Shown one piece after another: positions 31,625 through 43,185 of a stretch of 59,341 nucleotides of DNA (positions within the stretch are counted from its first letter, which is position 1; each line of letters begins with the position of its first letter). The stretch comes from an uncultured Gammaproteobacteria bacterium (GTDB lineage: Bacteria; Pseudomonadota; Gammaproteobacteria; Pseudomonadales; Porticoccaceae), in the NCBI GenBank assembly GCA_913060555.1, contig CAJXRS010000003.1, forward strand, positions 1-59,341. The letters are read 5' to 3'. The notes beneath the pieces are model-generated. The model worked only from the letters and a program-made list of their open reading frames with translations. It was not told the origin of the DNA and searched no databases. The translations under genes were made by a program, and so were the position numbers.

Positions 31625-34600
31625 TCAGGCCGGCGGGACCTCCGGCCCGCCCGGCAACGACTGACCACGCAGCAGCTCGGCCACCCGGGGGTCCAGGCTG
31701 CGCAGGTGCAGGTCGCGCTGGGGAAAGGAGATCTCCACGCCGTGGCGGCGAAAGGCGGCGTCTATCCCTTCGTGCAGCTCATGGGTGGTGGGCAGTAATT
31801 CGGGCATTCCCATGACGAATACCCGCACCTCGAAACTCAAGCTGCTGTCCCCGAAACCCATGAACCAGACCTGCGGCGGCGGATCCTTGAGAGCCCGCGA
31901 ATTGGTCGTGGCAACTTCCATCAACAGCTGCCGCGCCAGGGCGGTATCCGATCCATAGGCGATGCCCACCGGAACTATGACCCGCAGCACCGGATCGCTC
32001 AGCGTCCAATTGACCAACTGATCGGTGATGAAGGCCTTGTTGGGCACGATCAACTCCTTGCGGTCCCAGTCGGTGATGGTCGTGGCGCGGATCCGGATCC
32101 GGCTGACGGTGCCGGTCACCGACCCCACGGTGACCGTATCGCCGATCCGAAACGGGCGTTCGAACAGGATGATCAATCCGGAGACAAAATTTGCCACCAC
32201 TTCCTGCAGCCCGAAGCCCAATCCTATCCCCAGCGCAGCGACCAACCACTGCAGCCGGCTCCACTCCAGGCCGAGCAAATTCACCACCACCAACACGCCG
32301 ACGGTGATGATCAGATAACGGCTGATCGTATTGGCCGCGTAACGCGCCCCGGCATCGACCTCCAGGCGCTGCAGCACCAACACCTCGAGAAGCCCGGGTA
32401 GATTGCGCGCTGCCAGAAAGGTCAGGGCACCGACCGCGAGCGCCAATCCGAGACCCGCCGCCGTCACCGCGGCGAGGGTTCTTTGCTCGCCGCTGCCCGA
32501 GACATACTCCCAGAGCACGACTTCGCGCAGTGCCTCCAGCGCCGGCAACAGGTCCGACCAGATCCACCACACTCCAAGGCCCAGCGCCAGCAGCGTGACG
32601 ATCCGCAGCAGCGCGCTGACCTGGCGGTGGACGGCGGCCACGTCGACGGGTTGAACCTCGTCGATCTCGACCGTGGCCTCGCCCCGAGTTTCGGCGTCCG
32701 CTTTGTGCTGGCGCGCCGCATCGCGCCGCGCCAGTGCCTGGCGCTGGGCGATGCGCACCTCGAACAGCCTCAACCCACGCAGCGCGACCTGCCGGGCGAA
32801 TACCACCGCCAGGAACAGCACCCCGGTGGCGCAGAAACGTTCGAGCACCTGCTGAGCGGTGTAGTAGTAGCCCGCCAGCGCCAGCGCGGCGATCACCAGC
32901 GGCGTCAACGCGAACATCCCGAACCACAACGGCCAGAGCTGCCACTGCCAACCATGCCGTCGCACTTCCACGAAATGGGCCGACAACAGCCCCCGCACCG
33001 GATGCAACGCCCGCCACACAAACCCCGACACAGCCACTGCCCAGATCACGAAACCGGCCCGGCCGAGGGTGTCTACATGTTGGCCCAGCGCATTGGTGGC
33101 ACCGACTATGAGCACCGCGACGACCGCTACCGGCAACAGCCAGTACAGCTGCTGCGCCAACCGGCGGCGCAGCCCGGCACTCCAGCCGAGGTGTGCATCC
33201 AGCAATCCTCGGTCGCGGCACAGCACCAGGGCCACTTCCAGGACCAGCACCACCCAGGCCGCGTCGCGCAGCCCCGTGGCCAACCCCTGAGAGAGATCGG
33301 AGCCCGTCGCCCCGCGCAGCAACAGGGCGCCAAACCCCAGGGTGAGCGGCACCGGCAGAGCCAGCGCCACACTGATCAAGGCCGCCTCCAGCGTGTTCCT
33401 GAAGCTATCGCGCTCCGGGTCGTTCACCCACTCGGCCAACCGGCCCAACCGGGTGCGGAGGCGGCGTCGATAGGCATAGCCGAGCACAACCACCACCGCC
33501 AATCCCAGCAACAAGCCCGGCTGGCGCTGGCAGGATTGGATGACCGCGCCCGTCAATTCCCACCACACCCGCGGGTTCGCGACTTCCAGCAGGGGCGCAA
33601 GCGCGGCGAACGGCCAACGCCAGTCGGGCCGCGGCACATCGGCGATCCAGACCAGGTTGCGACTGAGCAGGGTAGAATAATTGCCCGACAACTCGATCAA
33701 TTCGCGCTCCAGTTTGTCGAGCGCCCCAAGATCCGCGATGTAGGCGGTATAGGTGCGATCCAGCTGCCCCAGCAGTTCCTCCCGGGTCGCCCACTGCGCG
33801 TCGAGCAGCGGGCGCAACCGTTCGCGGTCCTCGGCCGGCAGTTCGCGCACGCGCTCAGCGAGCAGCTGCGGGGCCCGTTCCCAGCGCTTGAGCTCGGCGC
33901 GCAACTGCAACTGATCGAAACGCGCCAGCGCAATGGCCTCGCCGCGTTGGCGCAATTCATCCCGGCGCGGAACCAGACTCGGCAACTGCTGCCGTTGTTG
34001 ATGCAGCACCCGGCCGAAGGCGCCTCCGAGCTGCGCGATCTCCAATTGATCGACGGCGGTATCGTACAGTCCTTGCAGCTCGTCGAATCGCGCGTGCAGT
34101 TGCTGCCGCGTCTCGGCAATTTCGTCGAGTCGGGCGATCAAATCCGCGAGCCGCGAGGCCAACCCGGCATTGACGCGGGTTTCGACCGCCACCGCCGGCG
34201 GTTGCGCCTCGGCCTGTTCGGTAAGCTGCAGGGCCTGCGCGCGAACCCGCTCCACGATCGCCTGGCGCCTGCCGTCCAGCAGCCGCTGCAACTGCGCCAC
34301 CCGAACCTCCAGGCCTTCGAGTTCGGCGCGCGCCCAGCGCCGCTCGGCTCTGGCGAGCGCGAGCCGCGGCTCCAGGGTATCCAGTTCGGTATGGAGCGCG
34401 GCGACTTGCGCATCCCAGGCCGCAAGCTGCGCCTGGCGCAGGACCTCACGGGCCCTTTCCTCCTGCGACAGGACCCGCCCGGAGGGAGCCTGCCCCAGAG
34501 CAGCCGCTCGCTCGGTCTGTACCGCGGCAAGCAGCTGCTGCAACTCGAGCGGCGCGTGCTCCAGTTGCTCGACCTTGCGGGATGCATCCTGAACGCGAAT

Positions 34601-35014
34601 CTGCGCCGCGCCGAGCTCGGCGTTGGCCTCGCTGATCTGCAGATCCAGCACCTGGTAGGGCAGGCTCGGATCCGGCGGTGCGGGCGGATGTTGGCCGGCT
34701 AGGCGCCGCTCCAGCTCTCGGGTCCTGGCGGGCACCTGCTGCGCTTCCTGGTTGAGCGCATCGCGTCGTTCACGATGCCGGGCGGCTTCGAGCAGCGCAT
34801 CCAGCGCGCGGCGATAGTCGGCCAGGATGGCCTCCCGTTCCACCTCCGACAGCGATTCATCACTGGCCAGCGCGTTGATGCGGGCGGTGATCTCCTGTTT
34901 GGAGGGCGGACCCGAATCAGCGCCCCAGGCCAGGCTCAGGCACAGCCAGCAGAGCCAGGCCAGCTGCCGGAAGCGGAACTCGCGGGTAACCCGCCCGGCC
35001 GCGCAATGGAACAT
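31625..35014 (-). CDS. Large mechanosensitive channel of the MscS superfamily (MscK/MscM-like)
   Basis: The protein has 1129 residues. A signal peptide (RQLAWLCWLCLSLAWGADS) leads into about 440 residues of periplasmic coiled coil rich in Leu, Glu, Gln and Arg. About eight to ten membrane helices follow (for example LLLGLAVVVVLGYAY and AVVAVLIVGATNALG). The C-terminus is the MscS pore and beta domain: GLGFGLQEVVANFVSGLIILFERPFRIGDTVTVG and VPNKAFITDQLVNWT. It should open under membrane tension during osmotic downshock. MscK and MscM share this layout and I cannot tell which it is. It is convergent with gltA. Confidence 0.93.
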   Translation of the reverse strand: MFHCAAGRVTREFRFRQLAWLCWLCLSLAWGADSGPPSKQEITARINALASDESLSEVEREAILADYRRALDALLEAARHRERRDALNQEAQQVPARTRELERRLAGQHPPAPPDPSLPYQVLDLQISEANAELGAAQIRVQDASRKVEQLEHAPLELQQLLAAVQTERAAALGQAPSGRVLSQEERAREVLRQAQLAAWDAQVAALHTELDTLEPRLALARAERRWARAELEGLEVRVAQLQRLLDGRRQAIVERVRAQALQLTEQAEAQPPAVAVETRVNAGLASRLADLIARLDEIAETRQQLHARFDELQGLYDTAVDQLEIAQLGGAFGRVLHQQRQQLPSLVPRRDELRQRGEAIALARFDQLQLRAELKRWERAPQLLAERVRELPAEDRERLRPLLDAQWATREELLGQLDRTYTAYIADLGALDKLERELIELSGNYSTLLSRNLVWIADVPRPDWRWPFAALAPLLEVANPRVWWELTGAVIQSCQRQPGLLLGLAVVVVLGYAYRRRLRTRLGRLAEWVNDPERDSFRNTLEAALISVALALPVPLTLGFGALLLRGATGSDLSQGLATGLRDAAWVVLVLEVALVLCRDRGLLDAHLGWSAGLRRRLAQQLYWLLPVAVVAVLIVGATNALGQHVDTLGRAGFVIWAVAVSGFVWRALHPVRGLLSAHFVEVRRHGWQWQLWPLWFGMFALTPLVIAALALAGYYYTAQQVLERFCATGVLFLAVVFARQVALRGLRLFEVRIAQRQALARRDAARQHKADAETRGEATVEIDEVQPVDVAAVHRQVSALLRIVTLLALGLGVWWIWSDLLPALEALREVVLWEYVSGSGEQRTLAAVTAAGLGLALAVGALTFLAARNLPGLLEVLVLQRLEVDAGARYAANTISRYLIITVGVLVVVNLLGLEWSRLQWLVAALGIGLGFGLQEVVANFVSGLIILFERPFRIGDTVTVGSVTGTVSRIRIRATTITDWDRKELIVPNKAFITDQLVNWTLSDPVLRVIVPVGIAYGSDTALARQLLMEVATTNSRALKDPPPQVWFMGFGDSSLSFEVRVFVMGMPELLPTTHELHEGIDAAFRRHGVEISFPQRDLHLRSLDPRVAELLRGQSLPGGPEVPPA

Positions 35015-35224
35015 GTCCTCTCCCTTGTCGATTCCTGCTGGGCTGGAGTGGTGACAGCGAGGCCTGCGATCCCCGCGCCGCCCGGATCATAACAGCAGGC
35101 CACCACCGGTGGACTTTGCAGCGCCGTCTCCCTGGGCAACAATAGCCGCACTTTCAACCCGGCGCGGGCCCAGATCCGACCGGGATCAAAACGACAACGA
35201 CCCTCAGCGCAGGGAGGCCACAGA

Positions 35225-35842
35225 ATGAGTCCACGCTCCGTCAAGGCCCCGGACGACCGGGTGATTTTTCTCCAGCAGTTCCTCAAGAATCCACGCCAGA
35301 TCGGGTCCGTGATTCCCAGTTCGCGCTACCTGGAGCGCCGCGTGGTGACCCTGGCGGAGATTGCTCACGCCAAGACGATCGTCGAACTCGGCACCGGAAC
35401 GGGCGGCATCACCCGGGCCGTGCTGGCCGCAATGTCCACCGACGCACGGCTGGTGGGCATCGAGATCAACCCGCGCCTGCACCAACTGCTGACCGGTTTT
35501 GACGACCCCAGGTTGATCGCTCATTTCGGCAGTGCCGAACAGCTCTCCGAGCTCCTGCACCGACACCAGCTACCCGCCCCGGATGCCATCATCTCGGGCA
35601 TTCCGTTTTCGACCATGGACCGGGAGCTCGGCAGCCGCATTCTGGCCGCCATCGGCAATGCCCTGGCTCCGGGCGGGCGCTTCGTCGCCTACCAGGTCAG
35701 CGCCCAGGTAGCCAGGCTCGCACGCCCGGTGTTGGGCATACCGCGCCGGCAGATCGAGTTGCGGAACATTCCGCCGATGCGGGTGTATCGGTGGGATCAG
35801 CCAGCGGAGCTGCCGGCGGTGCGGCGCGCGGTGGGCGCCTGA
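35225..35842 (+). CDS. Class I SAM-dependent methyltransferase, phospholipid N-methyltransferase-like
   Basis: The protein has 205 residues with the SAM motif VELGTGTGGITRAVL around residue 55 and the acidic LVGIEINPRLHQLL after it. The N-terminal FLQQFLKNPRQIGSVIPSSRYLERR and the post-core DAIISGIPFSTM resemble bacterial PmtA phosphatidylethanolamine methyltransferases and rRNA adenine dimethylase-like relatives. GGGAGG lies nine bases before the ATG. It stands alone on this strand and is convergent with the PHA-system gene. The substrate is not proven; phospholipid is the best guess. Confidence 0.8.
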   Translation: MSPRSVKAPDDRVIFLQQFLKNPRQIGSVIPSSRYLERRVVTLAEIAHAKTIVELGTGTGGITRAVLAAMSTDARLVGIEINPRLHQLLTGFDDPRLIAHFGSAEQLSELLHRHQLPAPDAIISGIPFSTMDRELGSRILAAIGNALAPGGRFVAYQVSAQVARLARPVLGIPRRQIELRNIPPMRVYRWDQPAELPAVRRAVGA

Positions 35843-35858
35843 CCGGTCTGGCGCTTCT

Positions 35859-36140
35859 TCAATCGCCGAGATGGCGGTCGAGTGCTGCGTTGATCTCGCG
35901 CTCGATGGTGCCGCGCAGGAAGCCCGCCAGGGGCCCCAGGGAGACGTCCACCCGCAGCTGATCCTCGCCGCAATGGATCTCGGCGTCGACACCGCCGACG
36001 CGCCGGTAGTGCACCAGGTCGCCCTGCCAGCGGTAGTCGCCGCCATAACGCGCTACCAGACTGGCCGCCAACGCATCCACGCGGCCGCGTAACTCGGCGC
36101 CGCCCAGCCGGTGTCCTCTGCTGATCCGCACCAGTGCCAT
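35859..36140 (-). CDS. Polyhydroxyalkanoic acid system family protein
   Basis: This small protein of 93 residues starts MALVRISRGHRLGGAELRGRVDALAASL and contains RYGGDYRWQGDLVHYRRVGGVDAEIHCGEDQLRVDVSLGPLAGFLRGTIEREI, matching the putative polyhydroxyalkanoate system family (PHA_gran_rgn). Its molecular role is unknown; members are often near PHA granule genes. Here it lies 14 bases after acs on the same strand, and no phaC or phasin gene is in the window. Confidence 0.8.
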   Translation of the reverse strand: MALVRISRGHRLGGAELRGRVDALAASLVARYGGDYRWQGDLVHYRRVGGVDAEIHCGEDQLRVDVSLGPLAGFLRGTIEREINAALDRHLGD

Positions 36141-36154
36141 CCAGCGAAGCGCAG

Positions 36155-38092
<1,938 letters not shown>

Positions 38093-38140
38093 CGGCTCCC
38101 CCCGCTGTCGAGTTGGATCACGCGCCCGCAGGCGCGCCGC

Positions 38141-38524
38141 TCAGGACGCGATCTGTACGGGAATCGTGTTCGCCGTCCGCTCGACGCTGTTATCCGCATT
38201 GAGATAAACCAGCTTCGGCTTGTGGCGCGCGGCCTCTTCTTCATTGTACTGGCCATAGGTGGCGATGATCACCCGATCCCCGACCTGAACCCTGCGCGCC
38301 GCAGCACCGTTCATGGAGATCGTCCGCGAACCGGCCTCGGCGCAGATGATGTAGGTCGTGAACCGCTCACCGTTGTTCACATTGTAGATGTCGATCTGCT
38401 CGAACTCGCGCAGGCCGGCGAGCTCCAGCAATTCGCTGTCGATCGCGCACGAGCCGTCGTACCAGAGTTCCGCCTGGCTAACCGTGGCCAGATGCAGCTT
38501 GGCTTTCAGCAGAGTACTCAGCAC
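38141..38524 (-). CDS. panD: Aspartate 1-decarboxylase
   Basis: This 127-residue pyruvoyl enzyme makes beta-alanine from aspartate for pantothenate. The self-cleavage site is visible as [12 protein letters not shown], Gly-Ser at residues 24-25, where Ser becomes the pyruvoyl group. [34 protein letters not shown] is conserved. It lies 12 bases downstream of panC, whose reaction uses its product. Confidence 0.95.
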   Translation of the reverse strand: MLSTLLKAKLHLATVSQAELWYDGSCAIDSELLELAGLREFEQIDIYNVNNGERFTTYIICAEAGSRTISMNGAAARRVQVGDRVIIATYGQYNEEEAARHKPKLVYLNADNSVERTANTIPVQIAS

Positions 38525-38536
38525 GTTTTCAACCCC

Positions 38537-39418
38537 CTACCCCAGAGTCAGGGTCACATTATCGATCAGGCGGGCACCCGTGGTGTACATGGCGCCCAGC
38601 ACCACCATTTCCTCGTCGTCATGCGCCGCCGGATCCAATGTCCTGGCATTGCGGATGCTGACGTAATCGGGTCGAAACCCGGCTTCCTGAATTCGCTCTG
38701 CCGCCGCTTCCTCGAGCACCGAAAAATCGCGCCGTCCGAGCTGCGTTATCTGGTCGCGACACCAGCACAGCGTCCGATACAGAACCGTGACCCTGGGCCG
38801 CTCGCCGGTCGTGAGATAACTGTTCCGGGAACTCAGCGCCAGCCCGTCTTCATCCCGGGCGATGGGCGCTGCGACGATTTCGACGGAAAGGCACAGATCC
38901 TCCACCATTCGGCGAATCACCGCCAGTTGCTGGTAGTCCTTGATCCCGAACACTGCCTTGTCGGGCTGCACGATATTGAACAGCTTTGACACCACCGTAG
39001 TCACGCCTTCGAAATGTCTAGGCCGACTGGCGCCGCAGAGTATATCAGTCATAGTTGGCACGACAACCCGGGTCTGATCTGCCATTCCATTCGGATATAT
39101 CTCTTTTTCCTCGGGGTGGAACAGGTAGTCACAGGATTCCGCCTCCAGCCTGGCCATATCCGCCTCCAGGGTACGCGGATACTGTTCCCAGTCCTCACTG
39201 AGCCCGAACTGCAGCGGGTTGACGAAGATGCTGACCACCACCAGGTCGCAGTGCTGTTTGGCCAGACGTACCAGCTGCAGGTGCCCCTCGTGCAGATTGC
39301 CCATAGTGGGCACCAGTGCCAGGGTGCGGCCCTGGGCGCGCTCCTCGGCCAGGGCCCGGCGCAAGCTCTCCACCCGGTGGTAGCCGGCCATGACTGCCTC
39401 GCCGCTCGATTCCGACAT
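38537..39418 (-). CDS. panC: Pantoate--beta-alanine ligase
   Basis: This 293-residue enzyme joins pantoate and beta-alanine using [21 protein letters not shown] carries the HIGH-like nucleotide motif, followed by [40 protein letters not shown] and [17 protein letters not shown] (the KMSKS-like region). The ATG at 39418 has GAGGAG 11 bases upstream, overlapping the dnaB stop; an ATG at 39391 nearer the conserved part is an alternative. Lying directly behind dnaB is not the usual site for panC. Confidence 0.93.
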   Translation of the reverse strand: MSESSGEAVMAGYHRVESLRRALAEERAQGRTLALVPTMGNLHEGHLQLVRLAKQHCDLVVVSIFVNPLQFGLSEDWEQYPRTLEADMARLEAESCDYLFHPEEKEIYPNGMADQTRVVVPTMTDILCGASRPRHFEGVTTVVSKLFNIVQPDKAVFGIKDYQQLAVIRRMVEDLCLSVEIVAAPIARDEDGLALSSRNSYLTTGERPRVTVLYRTLCWCRDQITQLGRRDFSVLEEAAAERIQEAGFRPDYVSIRNARTLDPAAHDDEEMVVLGAMYTTGARLIDNVTLTLG

Positions 39419-39426
39419 CTTCTTGA

Positions 39427-40851
39427 TCACTCCTCGGCAAAATAATCCCGTGCCAGATTCTCGAATCTGGTGTGCTGGCCCATGAACGCCAGGCGGGCGA
39501 CACCGATCGGCCCGTTGCGCTGCTTGCCGATGATGATCTCGGCGACGCCCTTGTCGGGACTGTCCTCATGGTAGACCTCGTCCCTATAGATGAACACAAT
39601 GACGTCGGCATCCTGCTCGATGGCGCCGGACTCCCGCAGATCCGAATTGATCGGCCGCTTGTTGGGTCGCTGCTCCAAGTTGCGGCTGAGCTGCGACAGG
39701 GCGACCAGGGGACAGTCGAACTCGCGCGCGATTGTCTTCAGCTCGCGGGAGATCTGCGAGATCTCCTGTACCCGGCCCTCCGTCCGGTTTGCGGCGGACA
39801 TCAACTGCAGATAGTCGACCAGGATCAACGCCGGCCGCGCCTCCCGATCCAGTTGTGCGGGCGCGGTCTCCGGGTGGTCCCGCTTCAGCTGATCGCGGCG
39901 CTCGCGAACCAGCCGCCGCACCCGGTTACGCAACTCCATGGGATTCAGGCCCGCGGTATCATCGATGAACAGCGGGCGATCCTTGAGCCGGGCCGCGGCC
40001 CCCGCGAGCTTGTTGAAATCCTCGGGCTCCAGGCGCCCACTGCGCATCCGGCTCTGGTCGATACGCCCTATGGAGGACAGCAAACGCATCACCAGTTGGC
40101 TGGCCGGCATCTCCAGGCTGAAGACCAGTACCGGCCGCTGCTGATGGAGCATGGTATGTTCGGCCATGTTGAGCGCGAAGGCGGTCTTGCCCATCGACGG
40201 ACGGCCGGCGACGATCACCAGGTCGGCGTCCTGCCACCCCGAAGTCATGGTGTCGAGGTCGGTGAAGCCGCTGGCCAGGCCGGTGATCGGCGAATCGTGC
40301 TGATAGAGGTCGTCGATGCGTGCGATGACTTCGCGGAGCACTTCGGTGGCATGCCGAAAGCCGCCCTCCTTGGGCCTCTGCTCCATCACCTCGAGCAGGC
40401 GCCGCTCGGCTTCGGCAAGCAGCTTACTGCTGTCCCAGCCCAGCGGGTTATAGCCCTTGCGGAGAATGTCGGTGGCCGCGTCGATGAGCCGGCGCACCAC
40501 CGCACGCTCCATCACGATCTGAGCGTAAACCTGGAGATTGGTGGTGCTGGGCGCATTGTTGACCAGGTCGACGAGGTAGGCGTCTCCGCCAGCCTCGGCC
40601 AACTGGTTGCTGTTTTTCAGTGATTCAGCGAGGGTCAGGGCATCCAGCGGTTGGCCCGCCTGGGCAAGACGGCCCATGGCCATGTAGATCGCACGGTGTT
40701 CGCGAAGGAAGAAATCGGCCTCCGAGAGCAACCCGGCAACATCGTCGAAGGCCTGGTTGGCGAGCATCAGGCAGCCCAATACCGCCTGCTCCGCCTCCAG
40801 CGAATGGGGCAGTTGCGGATCCTCGAGATCCTCCGGCAGCCACTGTGCCAT
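39427..40851 (-). CDS. dnaB: Replicative DNA helicase
   Basis: This hexameric helicase unwinds DNA at the replication fork. The N-terminal domain has [16 protein letters not shown]. The C-terminal RecA-like motor has Walker [14 protein letters not shown], Walker B region [14 protein letters not shown], and [36 protein letters not shown]. The start is set at ATG 40851 ([11 protein letters not shown], 474 aa); an upstream in-frame ATG at 40893 would add 14 residues. It follows rplI by 58 bases. No intein or insertion is visible. Confidence 0.96.
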   Translation of the reverse strand: MAQWLPEDLEDPQLPHSLEAEQAVLGCLMLANQAFDDVAGLLSEADFFLREHRAIYMAMGRLAQAGQPLDALTLAESLKNSNQLAEAGGDAYLVDLVNNAPSTTNLQVYAQIVMERAVVRRLIDAATDILRKGYNPLGWDSSKLLAEAERRLLEVMEQRPKEGGFRHATEVLREVIARIDDLYQHDSPITGLASGFTDLDTMTSGWQDADLVIVAGRPSMGKTAFALNMAEHTMLHQQRPVLVFSLEMPASQLVMRLLSSIGRIDQSRMRSGRLEPEDFNKLAGAAARLKDRPLFIDDTAGLNPMELRNRVRRLVRERRDQLKRDHPETAPAQLDREARPALILVDYLQLMSAANRTEGRVQEISQISRELKTIAREFDCPLVALSQLSRNLEQRPNKRPINSDLRESGAIEQDADVIVFIYRDEVYHEDSPDKGVAEIIIGKQRNGPIGVARLAFMGQHTRFENLARDYFAEE

Positions 40852-40909
40852 AAACCCGGTCCCCGCGACTCTGTCGACCTCGGCTCCCGCCATGCGGCGG
40901 GGATCGGTT

Positions 40910-41362
40910 TCAGTGCTGTTCGACTACCTGCACCCGGATCTCCTGGAGGATATCGGAGTGCAGCTGGATCCCCACATCGAACTCACCCAGCTCACGGATG
41001 GCTCCCGCCGGTAGCTGAACCGCGGTGCGTGGCACCTCGATACCCGCCGCGGCCAGGGCGTCGGCGATGTCCCGCGCCCCTACGGAACCGAACAATCTGC
41101 CGCCCTCGCCGGCCACCGCGCTCAGGGTCAGGGTGCCGACCTGGGCGATACGATCCGCCAGCGCCTGCGCCTCACCCAGCCGCCCAGCGGCCAATTGCTC
41201 GAGTTCGGCTCGGCGCGCCTCGAAGCGGGCGACATTTTCTTGCGTTGCGAACACCGCCTTGCCCTGGGGCACCAGGTAATTACGACCATAACCGGCCTTT
41301 ACCCGCACCCGGTCGCCGATACCGCCCAGCCGACCGATTTTTTCCAGCAGAATCACTTCCAT
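40910..41362 (-). CDS. rplI: 50S ribosomal protein L9
   Basis: The protein has 150 residues. The N-terminal 23S rRNA-binding domain MEVILLEKIGRLGGIGDRVRVKAGYGRNYLVPQGKA is followed by the long connecting helix and the C-terminal domain (LFGSVGARDIADALAAAGIEV, LGEFDVGIQLHSDI). It is placed after the DUF2232 gene and before dnaB, the normal order in many gammaproteobacteria. Confidence 0.97.
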   Translation of the reverse strand: MEVILLEKIGRLGGIGDRVRVKAGYGRNYLVPQGKAVFATQENVARFEARRAELEQLAAGRLGEAQALADRIAQVGTLTLSAVAGEGGRLFGSVGARDIADALAAAGIEVPRTAVQLPAGAIRELGEFDVGIQLHSDILQEIRVQVVEQH

Positions 41363-41402
41363 CGCCAAGTACCTCGCTCGATTTTGCCAAACTGCCCGAC
41401 GC

Positions 41403-42275
41403 TCAGTCCGGGCCGCCCGAATCGTCCTGCCGGCGCGCAAATCTCGCGCGCAGGTCGATCAGGCTGTCGATAAATCCCACCCCGGCCAACAACAGGCCCA
41501 GCGGACCCAACAGCAGCACCAGACACACATAAAACACCGCCAGCCAGTGGCTGCCGGCCTGGGAGACTGCCACCAGATGGTGCACCAGTGCCACGCCCCC
41601 CATAAACAGCGGCAAGCCCAGCAGGTTGCCCCACGCCGCATAGCCCGCCGGTCCCAGCTGGCAGACTGCCACACCGGCCATCAACGCCAGTGCCACCGGC
41701 GCGCTCAACCGCAGCGCGCGCAATTCCTGCCCCAGCCCACCGGGGTTGTAGAGCAGTGCCTGCCACCAGCGCCCCAACAACAGGCTGCCCAGCGCAGTTA
41801 CCGCCATCACCCAGGCCAACAGGCCCAGCACCAGGGGCACTCCGGGCTCCAGAGTCGGGCTGCGCCCGGCGCTCTGCATCTGCGCGACCAGCCCCGCCAG
41901 CATGTCGCGCATCTCCGCCAGCTCCGTAGTCAGCACCTGGCCCAGAGCCAGTGCGGTCAGCCCGCTCGCGCCGCTGAGCGCGAGCAGCGCAAGCTGCCAA
42001 GAGGAGCTCGCGCGCAACACCAGCGCCGCAACCATCACCACCACCACGGTGAACAGCGAAGCCCACACCAGCATGGGGGTCACTTCACTGATATAGAACG
42101 TCACCACCAGCGGCAGCACCGCCCAGACCCCGACCAGCAGTGTGTCATTGCCGCCCTTGCGCAGGGTGACCAGCGCCACCGCCGCAGGGCTCAGCAGCGG
42201 CAGCAGATTGCCCGCGCAAGCTACCAGAGCAGCTCGCGCCCGGCTGGCCATGATGAATTGCGCCAGCGCGCGCAC
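41403..42275 (-). CDS. DUF2232-type integral membrane protein
   Basis: The protein has 290 residues with about seven to eight hydrophobic helices and few charged residues. It begins MRALAQFIMASRARAALVACAGNLLPLLSPAA and sits between rpsR and rplI, the position of a conserved membrane protein in pseudomonads and relatives. The start codon is GTG at 42275, supported by the family-like MRALA N-terminus; an ATG at 42251 is the alternative. Its role is not established. Confidence 0.8.
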   Translation of the reverse strand: MRALAQFIMASRARAALVACAGNLLPLLSPAAVALVTLRKGGNDTLLVGVWAVLPLVVTFYISEVTPMLVWASLFTVVVVMVAALVLRASSSWQLALLALSGASGLTALALGQVLTTELAEMRDMLAGLVAQMQSAGRSPTLEPGVPLVLGLLAWVMAVTALGSLLLGRWWQALLYNPGGLGQELRALRLSAPVALALMAGVAVCQLGPAGYAAWGNLLGLPLFMGGVALVHHLVAVSQAGSHWLAVFYVCLVLLLGPLGLLLAGVGFIDSLIDLRARFARRQDDSGGPD

Positions 42276-42290
42276 AGGCGCGATCCAGTG

Positions 42291-42518
42291 TTACTGGTGG
42301 CTATCGCAATAGGGGAGCAGCGCAAGAAACCGCGCCCGCTTCACCGCTGTGGCCAGCTGGCGCTGGTAGCGCGCATTGGTGCCGGTGATGCGGCTGGGCA
42401 CGATCTTGCCGGTTTCGGACACATAGGGGCGCAGCAGATCGAGATCCTTGTAATCGATCTCGGTGATACCCTCCGCAGTAAAGCGGCAAAACTTGCGGCG
42501 GCGACTGAATCTGGCCAT
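42291..42518 (-). CDS. rpsR: 30S ribosomal protein S18
   Basis: The protein has 75 residues: [46 protein letters not shown] and a basic C-terminus typical of S18, which partners S6 on 16S rRNA. ATG at 42518 has AGGAG upstream. It starts two bases after the rpsF stop. Confidence 0.97.
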   Translation of the reverse strand: MARFSRRRKFCRFTAEGITEIDYKDLDLLRPYVSETGKIVPSRITGTNARYQRQLATAVKRARFLALLPYCDSHQ

Positions 42519-42520
42519 GC

Positions 42521-42970
42521 TCAACTCTCCTGGGATTCTGAGGGCTCACGCTCGGCGGTCTGCTCCGGCTCCTCGTTCGCTTCGGCAGCAGCGCGCGCCG
42601 CACGCTCGACTTCACGGCGCTCGCGAGCCTCTTTCTCGGCCCGGTCGGCCCGCTCCTCCTTGAGGAACTGAGTCTCCTCGGTCATCGCGCGATCGCGACG
42701 GATGACCAGATTGCGCAGCACCGCATCGTTGAACCGGAAGGCGGTTTCGATCTCGTTGATCGCCTCCTGCCCGCACTCAACATTGAGCAGCGCATAGTGC
42801 GCCTTGTGCACTTTCTGAATCGGATAGGCGAGCGGGCGCCGGCCCCAATCTTCGCGACGATGGATCGTACCGCCACCGGTTTCGACGATACTGATGTAGC
42901 GGTCGATCATGGCACCGACCTGGTCGCTCTGGTCCGGGTGGACCAGAAACACGATTTCGTAATGACGCAT
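42521..42970 (-). CDS. rpsF: 30S ribosomal protein S6
   Basis: The protein has 149 residues. [25 protein letters not shown] and [24 protein letters not shown] are the S6 fold. The last 45 residues form a long tail of alternating Glu, Arg and Ala ([17 protein letters not shown]), longer than in E. coli S6. GGGGAG lies six bases before the ATG. It heads the rpsF-rpsR-DUF2232-rplI-dnaB run. Confidence 0.96.
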   Translation of the reverse strand: MRHYEIVFLVHPDQSDQVGAMIDRYISIVETGGGTIHRREDWGRRPLAYPIQKVHKAHYALLNVECGQEAINEIETAFRFNDAVLRNLVIRRDRAMTEETQFLKEERADRAEKEARERREVERAARAAAEANEEPEQTAEREPSESQES

Positions 42971-43020
42971 TGTGTCTCCCCACGGGTAACAGCCGCCCGA
43001 CGCTCCGGTGCGGCAAGGAG

Positions 43021-43039
43021 CCGCCGGCAGGACCGGCGG
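43021..43039 (-). promoter_or_regulatory. Hairpin in the rpsF leader
   Basis: CCGCCGG and CCGGCGG form a perfect 7-bp stem with a five-base loop at the 5' end of the predicted rpsF leader. Autoregulatory S6:S18-binding leaders are known upstream of rpsF in many bacteria. I cannot confirm the full motif here, so the functional assignment is tentative. Confidence 0.35.
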
Positions 43040-43046
43040 GGGCGCC

Positions 43047-43075
43047 ATTCTAGAAGCGAGTCGGCCAAATGGCAA
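43047..43075 (-). promoter_or_regulatory. Sigma-70 promoter for the rpsF operon
   Basis: On the minus strand TTGCCA (43075-43070) and TAGAAT (43052-43047) are separated by 17 bases, with a predicted start near 43040. The resulting leader is about 70 bases and begins with a strong hairpin. Confidence 0.55.
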
Positions 43076-43185
43076 ACCCGCCGGTACTCCGGCTTGCCCA
43101 CGAGCACGGCGCTGCCATGCTGCCGGCACCGGGTGAGACGATTGCGTGCCCCCGCGACCACCTGCAAAGCACCAGATTCACCGCG

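Noticed and set aside
38121-38136. A terminator between panD and acs (CGCGCC/GGCGCG with loop CGCA).
   Set aside because: The stem is only six pairs with no T-run on the minus strand; such short GC dyads are common in this sequence.
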